DNA of 64,000 nucleotides, from the NCBI RefSeq assembly GCF_004118935.1, contig NZ_CP035375.1, forward strand, positions 1,550,001 to 1,614,000, written 5' to 3'. Shown here one piece after another: positions 54,246-62,528 of the stretch. The notes beneath the pieces are model-generated. The model was not told the DNA's origin. It was given only the letters and a program-made list of their open reading frames with translations, and ran no database searches. The stretch comes from Salinibacterium sp. UTAS2018 (GTDB lineage: Bacteria > Actinomycetota > Actinomycetes > Actinomycetales > Microbacteriaceae). Position numbers and translations under genes: made by a program. The number at the start of each line of letters is the position of its first letter. Position 1 is the first letter of the stretch.

Positions 54246-54863
54246 TTAGTTCAACAAGAACTGTTTAGTGCTTTCAGAGCTAATGTCGCCGACCGTGACC
54301 TCAAGGTGGTAACTGGCGCCCCCCGCCGATACGGCCGGTCGATCTGACTCACAGGTGTCTGTCGCGGAGCGGGTGCGATCCCACTCGATCGTGCTCGACT
54401 TCACCTCGACGCCTGGCTGCAGTTCGATGGTGCGCGGCTCGCCCTCCGTCTGGCAGTGCGTCGAATTCCAAATCTCGTCGTCACCGCTGGTGATCACGAA
54501 CTCTTGAATGTCGCTGCCGGCCTCAATAGCGCACGGCTCCGTCATTGTGCTCGTTATGGAGAACGACAACTGGGGGTTCTGATTCTCGTCGTACGTTGTT
54601 TCGTCCGTTGCGGCGTCGAGCGTGAGTTTCGCGGGATCACAAATAACTGCACCCGATGCATTCGTTGCCGCGGGAGCGCTTGAAGCAACTGCCGAAGGTT
54701 CCGCGCTGGGCGAGGTCGAGGCGGGGCCAGACGAGGCCTTGGGGCCAAACACAATCAAGAGGATGATTGCGATCACAGCAACGAGCCCTAACCCGACGAT
54801 CAAGCGCCGGCGCCAATAGACGCTGCTTGACTGCGGGCCGACTGGATTCCTGAACGTCGACAT
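54246..54863 (-). CDS. Single-pass membrane protein of unknown function
   Basis: 205 residues. A basic start, one N-terminal helix (LIVGLGLVAVIAIILLIVFG), a Ser/Ala/Pro linker and an extracytoplasmic beta-rich domain with cysteines at about 75, 112, 138 and 170 (VICDPAK, EPCAIEAG, STHCQTEG, TDTCESD), likely two disulfides. The domain resembles cupredoxin-like DUF domains of actinobacteria but I cannot name it. Probably cotranscribed with the acetyltransferase upstream and SseB downstream. Confidence 0.8.
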   Translation of the reverse strand: MSTFRNPVGPQSSSVYWRRRLIVGLGLVAVIAIILLIVFGPKASSGPASTSPSAEPSAVASSAPAATNASGAVICDPAKLTLDAATDETTYDENQNPQLSFSITSTMTEPCAIEAGSDIQEFVITSGDDEIWNSTHCQTEGEPRTIELQPGVEVKSSTIEWDRTRSATDTCESDRPAVSAGGASYHLEVTVGDISSESTKQFLLN

Positions 54864-54889
54864 ACCGCAAGGCTAAACGTCTGAGGCCG

Positions 54890-55393
54890 CTAAAGACGCT
54901 TCAGCATGCGCGTGTTGCCGAGGGTATTGGGTTTTACACGGGAAAGATCCAGAAATTCGGCCACACCCTCGTCGGGAGAGAGCGCTAACTGGGCAAAAAC
55001 GGTCGGATCGACAATTTCTTCCTCGACAGGCTCGAAGCCGTGGCGTTCAAAGAATGCCGTCTCGAAGGTAAGACAAAATAGGCGGTCGAGACCCAGCGTG
55101 CGCGCATCCGCCTCGATGCGATCCATGAGCGCATGCCCGACGCCCTTGCCTAACCAGTCGGAGGCGACAGCAAGGGTGCGCACCTCAGCCAGGTCGTGCC
55201 ACATCACATGCAGGGCCCCGCATCCGATCACAGAGCCGTCGGGAGCGACGGCAACACGAAACTCTTGCACCGCTTCATAAAACACGACGAGGTCTTTGCC
55301 GAGCAGGATGCGCTCGTTTACCAGAGGCTCGATGAGGCTCTGAATGGCCGGCACGTCGTGCGTTCGTGCCGGGCGGATGCTGAAGCTGGTCAC
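54890..55393 (-). CDS. ArgA-like amino-acid N-acetyltransferase
   Basis: 167 residues, GNAT fold of the ArgA/N-acetylglutamate synthase type: SFSIRPARTHDVPAIQSLIEPLV, ILLGKDLVVFYEAVQEF, CGALHVMWHDLAEVRTLAV, LGKGVGHALMDRIEADARTLGLDRLFCLTFE and FFERHGFEPV. Catalyses the first step of arginine synthesis if the assignment holds. Start GTG 55393; there is no visible ribosome site, so it may be leaderless. Confidence 0.88.
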   Translation of the reverse strand: MTSFSIRPARTHDVPAIQSLIEPLVNERILLGKDLVVFYEAVQEFRVAVAPDGSVIGCGALHVMWHDLAEVRTLAVASDWLGKGVGHALMDRIEADARTLGLDRLFCLTFETAFFERHGFEPVEEEIVDPTVFAQLALSPDEGVAEFLDLSRVKPNTLGNTRMLKRL

Positions 55394-55495
55394 GAAGCAA
55401 CGGTACCGCTGGCGGAGCCCCCAGCGTCGCACCGCGCTGCGGGTTTCTCCGACACGTTGACGCTCGCAGTGCTGCTCCCCTGCCGCACATGACGA

Positions 55496-55533
55496 AACGG
55501 CTGGGCAAGCACCCAAAGGTGTCGCCCAGCCGT
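55496..55533. terminator. Terminator downstream of clpC
   Basis: AACGGCTGGGC...GCACC-CAAA-GGTGT...GCCCAGCCGTT is a strong hairpin 25 bases beyond the clpC stop on the minus strand, in the gap to the acetyltransferase. T tract is weak. Confidence 0.7.
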
Positions 55534-55558
55534 TGTCGTCTGGAGTGAGGGTTGAGGC

Positions 55559-58036
55559 TTAGGCCTCGACCTCGGCCGGCTCCTTTTCGGGGAGACCGGG
55601 CTGGCGGCTCGTGACGAACACGAACTTGTTGTCAACGAAGTCAACGTGCACGTGGTCACCGGCGTTGAGCTCGCCGTGGAGAATCTTCTCGCTTAGCGCG
55701 TCTTCCACTTCGTGCTGCACTGCGCGGCGAAGCGGTCGGGCACCGAGGGCGGGGTCGAACCCGACTTCGATGAGGCGCTCCTTGGCGGGGGCAGTGATCT
55801 CGACGGTGAGGTCGCGATCCATCATGCGCTCAGAGAGACGCTTGATGAAGAGGTCAACGATCTGCAGCAATTCAGGCTTGTTGAGCTGCGGGAAGACGAT
55901 GGTCTCGTCAACACGGTTGAGAAACTCAGGCTTGAAGTGCTTCTTGAGTTCTTCAACGACCTTGCCGCGCATGCGGTCGTAGCTCGTTGCCGAGTCACCT
56001 TCCACTTGGAAGCCCATGGGGCCAGCGGTGATGTCCTTGGTTCCCAAGTTGGTGGTCATGATGATGACGGTGTTCTTGAAGTCCACCACGCGACCCTGGC
56101 CGTCGGTCAAGCGACCCTCTTCGAGGATCTGCAGGAGCGAGTTGAAGATGTCGGGGTGAGCCTTCTCGATTTCGTCGAAAAGCACAACGCTGAACGGCTT
56201 GCGGCGCACCTTCTCGGTGAGCTGGCCACCCTCTTCGAATCCTACGAATCCGGGAGGGGCACCAAACAGGCGCGACACGGTGTGCTTTTCGCCGTACTCA
56301 CTCATGTCGAGCGAAATGAGGGCGTTCTCGTCATCAAAGAGGAACTCCGCGAGCGCCTTGGCAAGCTCGGTCTTTCCGACACCGGTCGGACCGGCAAAAA
56401 TGAACGAACCACTGGGACGGTTGGGGTCCTTGAGGCCTGCACGCGTGCGACGGATGGTCTTGGAGAGAACCGAGACGGCTTCCTCCTGACCAATGACGCG
56501 CATGTGGAGTGCCTTCTCCATGAAGATAAGGCGGCTGGACTCTTCTTCGGTGAGCTTGAAGACGGGGATGCCGGTTGCTGCTGCCAAAACTTCGGCAATC
56601 AGACCTTCATCCACGATTCCGCTCGCGCCGACGTCGCCCGACTTCCACTGCTTCTCGAGGCGAAGACGCTCTCCGAGCAGCTTCTTCTCTTCGTCGCGCA
56701 GGCTAGCGGCCTTCTCGAAGTCTTGGTCTTCGATGGCGCCTTCCTTGCGCGAGCGAACGTCGGCGATCTTGTCGTCGAATTCGCGCAGCTCGGGAGGTGC
56801 CGACAGGATCGACAGTCGCAGGCGTGCGCCGGCTTCGTCGAGCAGGTCGATGGCCTTGTCGGGCAGGAAGCGGTCGGCGACGTATCGGTCGGCGAGGTTT
56901 GCTGCGGCAACGATGGCACCGTCGGTGATGGATACCTTGTGGAACGACTCGTACTTGTCGCGCAGTCCCTTGAGGATGTTGATGGTGTGCGGCAGGTTAG
57001 GTTCGTGCACCTGCACGGACTGGAAGCGGCGCTCAAGCGCGGCATCCTTCTCAAAGTGCTTGCGGTACTCGTCGAGGGTCGTTGCACCAATGGTCTGCAG
57101 CTCGCCACGAGCCAGAAGCGGCTTGAGGATGGAGGCTGCGTCGATGGCACCTTCAGCAGCGCCGGCACCGACGAGGCTGTGGATCTCGTCGATGAAGACG
57201 ATGATGTCGCCGCGGGTACGGATCTCCTTGGTGACCTTCTTGAGGCGCTCTTCGAAGTCACCGCGGTAGCGGCTACCGGCAATGAGGCTTCCGAGGTCGA
57301 GCGAGTAGAGCTGCTTGTCTTTCAGCGTTTCAGGAACGTCGCCAGCAACGATCGCGTTGGCGAGGCCTTCAACAACAGCAGTCTTACCGACACCGGGTTC
57401 ACCGATGAGGACGGGGTTGTTCTTGGTGCGGCGGGAGAGGATCTGCATAACGCGTTCCATCTCCTTCTCGCGACCAATTACGGGGTCGAGCTTGCCATCG
57501 CGAGCCGCCTGAGTGAGGTTGCGGCCGAACTGGTCAAGAACCTGCGATCCCTTGTCGGGCGCAGCATCGTTGCCACCAACGGCAACGGCTTCCTTGCCCT
57601 GGAAGCTACCGAGCAGCTGGATGACCTGCTGGCGCACCTTGTTGAGGTCAGCGCCGAGCTTCACGAGAACCTGAGCGGCAACGCCTTCACCCTCGCGGAT
57701 GAGGCCAAGCAGAATGTGCTCGGTGCCGATGTAGTTGTGACCGAGCTGCAGCGCTTCGCGCAAGCTCAGTTCAAGTACCTTCTTGGCACGCGGCGTAAAG
57801 GGGATGTGGCCGGTCGGCTGCTGCTGACCCTGGCCAATAATGTCTTGCACTTGCTCGCGCACGGAGTCGAGCGAAATACCCAAAGACTCAAGCGCCTTAG
57901 CGGCAACGCCTTCACCCTCGTGGATGAGGCCCAGCAAAATGTGCTCAGTGCCGATGTAGTTGTGGTTGAGCATCTTGGCCTCTTCTTGGGCCAAAACGAC
58001 TACACGACGGGCGCGGTCGGTAAATCTCTCAAACAT
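55559..58036 (-). CDS. clpC: ATP-dependent Clp protease ATPase ClpC
   Basis: 825 residues. Two N-terminal Clp repeat motifs, AAA-1 with GEPGVGKT, a UVR-bearing middle domain ([19 protein letters not shown]), AAA-2 with [15 protein letters not shown], and a basic/acidic tail. It unfolds substrates for ClpP. ATG 58036 follows AAGGAG. A ClgR-type site lies about 80 bases upstream. Apparently monocistronic. Confidence 0.97.
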   Translation of the reverse strand: MFERFTDRARRVVVLAQEEAKMLNHNYIGTEHILLGLIHEGEGVAAKALESLGISLDSVREQVQDIIGQGQQQPTGHIPFTPRAKKVLELSLREALQLGHNYIGTEHILLGLIREGEGVAAQVLVKLGADLNKVRQQVIQLLGSFQGKEAVAVGGNDAAPDKGSQVLDQFGRNLTQAARDGKLDPVIGREKEMERVMQILSRRTKNNPVLIGEPGVGKTAVVEGLANAIVAGDVPETLKDKQLYSLDLGSLIAGSRYRGDFEERLKKVTKEIRTRGDIIVFIDEIHSLVGAGAAEGAIDAASILKPLLARGELQTIGATTLDEYRKHFEKDAALERRFQSVQVHEPNLPHTINILKGLRDKYESFHKVSITDGAIVAAANLADRYVADRFLPDKAIDLLDEAGARLRLSILSAPPELREFDDKIADVRSRKEGAIEDQDFEKAASLRDEEKKLLGERLRLEKQWKSGDVGASGIVDEGLIAEVLAAATGIPVFKLTEEESSRLIFMEKALHMRVIGQEEAVSVLSKTIRRTRAGLKDPNRPSGSFIFAGPTGVGKTELAKALAEFLFDDENALISLDMSEYGEKHTVSRLFGAPPGFVGFEEGGQLTEKVRRKPFSVVLFDEIEKAHPDIFNSLLQILEEGRLTDGQGRVVDFKNTVIIMTTNLGTKDITAGPMGFQVEGDSATSYDRMRGKVVEELKKHFKPEFLNRVDETIVFPQLNKPELLQIVDLFIKRLSERMMDRDLTVEITAPAKERLIEVGFDPALGARPLRRAVQHEVEDALSEKILHGELNAGDHVHVDFVDNKFVFVTSRQPGLPEKEPAEVEA

Positions 58037-58115
58037 CTCTTCACTCCTTAGATACCGCTACAGATTCGGTACCGATGTAAAGAGACTAACCAGAGAAATC
58101 GCGAAATAGTCCGCT

Positions 58116-58129
58116 GTTCGCCCTAGGCG
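58116..58129 (-). promoter_or_regulatory. ClgR-type binding site before clpC
   Basis: GTTCGC-CCTAG-GCG matches the GTTCGC-N5-GCG core of ClgR boxes known from other actinobacteria that activate clp genes under stress. It is 80 bases before the clpC ATG, a fitting place for an activator. It overlaps no gene. Confidence 0.65.
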
Positions 58130-58142
58130 TGACTGGGCTGGG

Positions 58143-59219
58143 TTACTGCTCAGGAATGCACGCGCCCGGGCCTGCGCCGGGCAGAAATTCAGCACCGCTG
58201 GCGAGTACCGCATCGAATAGTTGCCGATCCTGACTCGACTCCGCGGACGTCACGGTACAGGCGGAGGTATGAATGAGGAACTGTCTTCCTTTTTCGGTGT
58301 AGCTGAAGTTGAGATCTGGCACCCTGCTGGCGAGCACACCAGCAGCAACAACGTTTTGCCAGTCAGCCTCGCGGTATTCGTTGTGGTTGACAGCTATCGA
58401 CGCCTGCGTCAGAACGGTGCCCTCACGCATCGTCGCCTGCAGCTGCAACTGCACGCCTTCGGGATACTCTTCGCCCATTCCTGAGGAGTCGGCGGAGAAA
58501 TCAGCAAGGGGGATAGTGCCTCGAATCTCATCGAGCAGTGCCACCGTATCGGCGGCCGGCAGGCTCGGATAGGCCCACATTCCCGAGAAGTTCCACATCG
58601 TGGGACTGCTGGTGTCGTCAGGAACCGCGGCAAGGGCGGTAAAGTTCGCGATGACTGAGTCGGCAGTGGCAAGAGCATCCTCCCCGTCAGGCCACGTAAT
58701 GGTGCGGTCGTAGAGCGCACCACTCATCGAGGCGGTAAGCGCCATCGACAGGTCCGCCTCGACGGCGCTCTCGGCGGCACGCCAGTAGGCAACGTCATCA
58801 GCAAAATTCTCATCGGAAAATTCAAAACTGCTGCGGCTGAGGACGCCAGCACCGTCGTGCGCAGCGCTCAGCGTGAGCAGCGGGGCCGCAGTTTCAAAAT
58901 CGACGCTCGTGAACGTCTCCCTAGCGACAGCAGCAATTCTCCGCACTTGATCGCGCGAGAGATTATCGGCCACTACGACGTGCAATTCTGCGGCGGCGCT
59001 CTCCGGAGTATCTGAGGCAAAACGAGCGGATGCCGACCGCACTCCTGCGATACTCTCCAGCTCAACCGCAGCCGCGTCGAGCGCGCGTTGGTGAGAAAGA
59101 TCCGACGCCGCGGCATCCCATAATTGCCCAGCACCCCCCACGAGCGCACAACCGCTGAGAGAAACGGAGAGCGCGAAGATCACCGCGATCGAGGCCGCAT
59201 TTTGTCGAGAAGACGTCAT
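58143..59219 (-). CDS. Lipoprotein of unknown function, paralogue 1
   Basis: 358 residues. Signal peptide with lipobox SLSGC (Cys24). Two-part body: an N-terminal region with DQVRRIAAVARETF, then a beta/helical region with PSLPAADTVALLDEIRG. C-terminal CTVTS..., LFDAVLASGAEFLPGAGPGACIPEQ with two cysteines probably joined by a disulfide. Its C-terminal 40 residues align with the neighbouring paralogue. No family recognised. Confidence 0.82.
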   Translation of the reverse strand: MTSSRQNAASIAVIFALSVSLSGCALVGGAGQLWDAAASDLSHQRALDAAAVELESIAGVRSASARFASDTPESAAAELHVVVADNLSRDQVRRIAAVARETFTSVDFETAAPLLTLSAAHDGAGVLSRSSFEFSDENFADDVAYWRAAESAVEADLSMALTASMSGALYDRTITWPDGEDALATADSVIANFTALAAVPDDTSSPTMWNFSGMWAYPSLPAADTVALLDEIRGTIPLADFSADSSGMGEEYPEGVQLQLQATMREGTVLTQASIAVNHNEYREADWQNVVAAGVLASRVPDLNFSYTEKGRQFLIHTSACTVTSAESSQDRQLFDAVLASGAEFLPGAGPGACIPEQ

Positions 59220-59273
59220 GATCCGACCGTAGTTCGATCCCTAGTCGCGCGCTCGCCCCAGAGGGGGGGCGAA

Positions 59274-60398
59274 TCAGTACCCATCGTCAAAGTCAGGGAT
59301 GCACTGCCCCGGTGCTGCGCCATCCAGCAACGCGACGCCACTCGCCTGCACCGCGTCGAAGAGGGCTTGATCGTCGTCGGTCTTCTGGATTGTTCCCTCG
59401 CACGTCGAGGTATGAAAGGAAAAGTCTCTGTCGAAAGAGAAGTACTCGAAGCTGAACCCTGGCAGTCGAGAAGTTGCTGCGGCAGCAGCCACCAGCGCCG
59501 GCCAGTCCTCCTCTCGGTATTCCGGGAAGAGAAGATCTACTTGGCGGCTCTGCTGCAGCATCGAGTCGCTCGCCCAACGAACACTGACTCCCTCGGGGAA
59601 GCTCTCGCCGCCTTCCGGCTCCGCGGTGAGCGAGGCATTGGTTCGTAGCGGGAATAAGCTGCCGAGCCTCTCAGCCAGGTTCAACACTTCGAGGGGTGGA
59701 AGCGAACCTGATGACTGCAGACCCGGGATAGACCAGAACTCAAAAACTCCGTTGTCGGCCGTGGAGAGCGCGCCAACAGGACTATCTTCCGGTGGTGAAA
59801 GAGCCGCAAGAGCGTCATAGTTATCAATAATCTGGCGAAGCGGTTGCCGCGGGTCAGCCTCAGCGGGAGCCGAAATAGCACGCATATGTTCGTCCCGAAC
59901 AAAGACGGTTGAGTGAAGATTCATCGTCATGGTGAGTTGCGTCGCGGCGGTAATTTCACGCCAGTACCGGTAGTTCTCGACGACTTCGGTGCGAGGGAGG
60001 CCTAGGCCCGACACCGTGAACTCCGCCTCGTCATCGCCAGAAAGCCTGATGCTGAACGAGATTGGCAAGCCCGCACCTTCACCGTTGCCGTCGTATCGAC
60101 TCATCGTTGACGCGACGACCGCCAATTGCTGCTCCGCGAAAGCTTCGCTCACCGCAACCTCGATCGTTGCGAAACTCTCCCAGTACGAATCGGGCGTCGC
60201 GATCCACGACACTTCGCTCACTCCTGGAATCCGCCGAAGCTGCACGAGGCTTTCAGAGAAGTCGCGCTGCTCTGCCGGCGAAAACCCTTCAACGAGAAGT
60301 TCGGATGCTTCGCCGCCACCCGGAGTACAGCCTCCGAGGGCCACCGTGAGCGCGATGGCGGCCGCAACCGCCCCCAGGACCCGCCGAGGAAAATTCAT
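59274..60398 (-). CDS. Lipoprotein of unknown function, paralogue 2
   Basis: 374 residues, signal peptide with lipobox ALGGC (Cys24). Domain order mirrors paralogue 1: YRYWREITAATQLTMTMN, PLEVLNLAERLGSLFPL, YREEDWPALVAAAAATSRLPGF (compare YREADWQNVVAAGVLASRVPDL), and the C-terminal HTSTCEG plus LFDAVQASGVALLDGAAPGQCIPD. Gap to paralogue 1 is 54 bases and orientation is the same, so they form an operon after a tandem duplication. Confidence 0.82.
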   Translation of the reverse strand: MNFPRRVLGAVAAAIALTVALGGCTPGGGEASELLVEGFSPAEQRDFSESLVQLRRIPGVSEVSWIATPDSYWESFATIEVAVSEAFAEQQLAVVASTMSRYDGNGEGAGLPISFSIRLSGDDEAEFTVSGLGLPRTEVVENYRYWREITAATQLTMTMNLHSTVFVRDEHMRAISAPAEADPRQPLRQIIDNYDALAALSPPEDSPVGALSTADNGVFEFWSIPGLQSSGSLPPLEVLNLAERLGSLFPLRTNASLTAEPEGGESFPEGVSVRWASDSMLQQSRQVDLLFPEYREEDWPALVAAAAATSRLPGFSFEYFSFDRDFSFHTSTCEGTIQKTDDDQALFDAVQASGVALLDGAAPGQCIPDFDDGY

Positions 60399-60499
60399 GA
60401 CTCAAGCTTACGTTTCGCCCACCTGCACAGAGCGCAGGTCGAGGGAACCATCTGAGGCGCACAATTGGCCCTTGCACGCCATATCGATAAGCATTATGT

Positions 60500-60514
60500 T
60501 AACGATTATCGTTA
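60500..60514 (+). promoter_or_regulatory. 15-base palindrome upstream of DUF2975-XRE operon
   Basis: TAACGAT-T-ATCGTTA is a perfect inverted repeat 10 bases before the ATG of the DUF2975 gene, A/T-rich in a G/C-rich setting. The XRE regulator encoded downstream is the likeliest binder, giving negative feedback. Confidence 0.55.
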
Positions 60515-60524
60515 GGAAGCAATA

Positions 60525-61142
60525 ATGTCCACAACCTCCCCCGCGACAGCAGCGTCTCGAAGTGACCGCTACGGCTTCTTCGTCGTCATCGCCTTCGGGC
60601 TAGCAGCGGCAGTGGTCCTGCTTGTCTTGTTGATCCAGCGCATGATCGAAATTGTTCCCAACGTCGAAGTTCCGGTCGTCGCCCCATTCGCCAGAGAAAT
60701 GGCAAGCTTGCCGATCGGCCCCGATGGAGCCGAAGTCCTTGTCGACGTCGATTCCGCCATCATCCTTGTGACCGGGATGCCGCCCATCACGCTCATCTCG
60801 CTCATGCTGGCCGATGCTATCCCCGCGCTTGCCACGATCACCATGATCGTTCTCGGGTGTTTTATGGTTCGAAACTTGCTGACGGGCCGGGTGTTCAGCG
60901 CGCACAACCTCCGCCTGCTCAACGGCTTTTTCGCCGCCGCCATTACCGGGTGGGCCCTAGGGCTGCTGTTCCGCACGATGGGCACCAACGGTGCTTTCGC
61001 GACCCTCAGCGATTACAGCTACAACAACGTGCTCGCCGTATTCGCACCCGCTCCGTGGCTCGCAATCTTGGGACTCAGTGTCCTTGTTTACTTCTTCCAA
61101 GTCGGCGCACGCCTGCAGCGTGAAACCGACGGCCTCGTCTGA
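60525..61142 (+). CDS. DUF2975 membrane protein
   Basis: 205 residues with about four membrane helices: YGFFVVIAFGLAAAVVLLVL, MLADAIPALATITMIVLGC, FFAAAITGWALGLLF and LAILGLSVLVYFFQVGARLQ. RVFSAHNLRLL and FQVGARLQRETDGLV are typical of DUF2975. These proteins are regularly paired with a small YozG-type XRE regulator, as here. AGGAAG precedes the ATG. Confidence 0.9.
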   Translation: MSTTSPATAASRSDRYGFFVVIAFGLAAAVVLLVLLIQRMIEIVPNVEVPVVAPFAREMASLPIGPDGAEVLVDVDSAIILVTGMPPITLISLMLADAIPALATITMIVLGCFMVRNLLTGRVFSAHNLRLLNGFFAAAITGWALGLLFRTMGTNGAFATLSDYSYNNVLAVFAPAPWLAILGLSVLVYFFQVGARLQRETDGLV

Positions 61143-61375
61143 TGGCGCCGGCAGACGAGAACGACGTCACCGGCATCCACTGTCGGCTCGATGAACTGCT
61201 TGAGCAACGGGGGATGACGCTCACGCGGTTGAGCGAAATTGTGGGGGTGAGCGTCGTGAACCTGTCGATTCTCAAGAACGACCGGGCCCGCGCCATCCGC
61301 TTCTCAACGCTGTTTGCGGTGTGCGAAGCGCTTGAGTGCGAGGTCGGTGACCTTCTCGTGACCGCCGAACGCTAG
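61142..61375 (+). CDS. YozG-type XRE regulator
   Basis: 77 residues, Cro/C1 helix-turn-helix: LDELLEQRGMTLTRLSEIVG, VSVVNLSILKNDRARAIRFSTL, and CEALECEVGDLLV at the end. ATG overlaps the DUF2975 stop (tgATG), so the two are coupled. Confidence 0.93.
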   Translation: MAPADENDVTGIHCRLDELLEQRGMTLTRLSEIVGVSVVNLSILKNDRARAIRFSTLFAVCEALECEVGDLLVTAER

Positions 61376-61417
61376 CGGCAGCGATCGCTCATAGCCAAAG
61401 TTAATCATTCCGTAACG

Positions 61418-61442
61418 TTATGCCGGTGGTGTTTGGCCATAA
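61418..61442. promoter_or_regulatory. Imperfect inverted repeat before the LysR gene
   Basis: TTATGCC...GGCCATAA lies 10 bases before the ATG at 61452, next to TAACGTTA (61413-61420). LysR-type regulators commonly bind such repeats near their own start; only position and symmetry support this call. Confidence 0.4.
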
Positions 61443-61451
61443 GGTGTCGTT

Positions 61452-62528
61452 ATGCAGGACGCACCGCACGACACCGCCACCCTTGACGAACTGACGCGCG
61501 CTCTCGACCTTCACATGCTGCGCATTCTCGTTGCCATTCAAGAAACGGGCAGCGTCTCCGCGGCCGCTCGGCGACTCGGTTTCAGCCAGCCCGCCATCAC
61601 CCAGCACCTCAAGCGCAGCGAAGCCCGACTGAGTATCGCCCTCGTCGCCCGCACACCACGAGGCATGGAACTCACCGAAGCCGGCACCCTGCTCGCCCGC
61701 CACGCTCCCCGCATCGACGCCGCCGTCACCGCCGCAGCGAGCGATCTCACCGCTCACCTCGGGCTCGACCGCGGCTCTGTGCGTCTCGCCGCTTTCCCCG
61801 CCGCCGTCGCCAGCATCATCGCGCCACTGCTCTCGCGCCTCGCTCGCGAGTTTCCGGGCATCCACGTCGAATTCAGCGAAGCCGAACCGGATGCCGCCCT
61901 CAGCGCCGTCGCCGATGGCCGTGCCGATATCGCCCTCGACTATCGCTACACGAGCGATCACTCGGTGGCATCGAGCTCGCACACGAGCGCCGATGGCCTT
62001 CGCTCGCGCTTCTTGCTCTCTGAAAATGTGCTCGCGATCGTTCCCCGTGCCGTTGCCGACCAGCTCGGCGCCACGGCGAGCGTCAGTGCTCTGCTCCCCT
62101 TCACGTGGGTCGGTGGCCCCGCTACCTGCACCGAGCAGCTCGTCGCCGTCGCGACCGGGCTGGGCGAAAAACCCACCCTGCGGCACGACGTGACGACCAC
62201 CGGCGCAGCACTCGCGCTTGTGGCATCCGGAATCGGCGTGACGTTTTTGTCCGAACTCGCCATTGCCACCACTACCCTCCCCGACGGCGTTGTCGCCCTC
62301 GAGTTGCAGCCCAAACTTCGTCGACGCATCTATGCGACAACGCTCGACGACTCCGCCGACACTCCGAGCATCGCCGTAGCCCTCCGGCTGCTCGCCATGC
62401 GCGAGGTGGCCCGGAAAACCAGCAGTGATCGCGCGGCACTGTCACAGCACTCGCACCTCCAACGCGCGAAATTTGCATCCTCTCCTTTTACACCTCCTGT
62501 AACGCTCACCGAAAGGCACGAACTTCGC
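61452..62528 (+). CDS. LysR-family regulator lacking its stop codon
   Basis: From ATG 61452 (AAGG seven bases upstream; an in-frame stop at 61440) the reading frame encodes a LysR regulator: helix-turn-helix LRILVAIQETGSVSAAARRL and FSQPAITQHLKRSEARL, then the ligand-binding domain (SVRLAAFPAAVASIIAPLL, ADGRADIALDYRY, GATASVSALLPFTWVGG, ASGIGVTFLSELA). The usual end lies near residue 320 (about 62409), but no stop occurs there or later in the frame; it continues in phase through the signal peptide of the next gene. The coordinates given end before that gene's ATG. Either a LysR-lipoprotein fusion exists, or the stop has been lost by mutation or assembly error. Confidence 0.85.

Noticed and set aside
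55712..58051. 779-residue plus-strand frame over clpC
   Set aside because: Antisense shadow of the clpC gene, whose two AAA modules are unmistakable.
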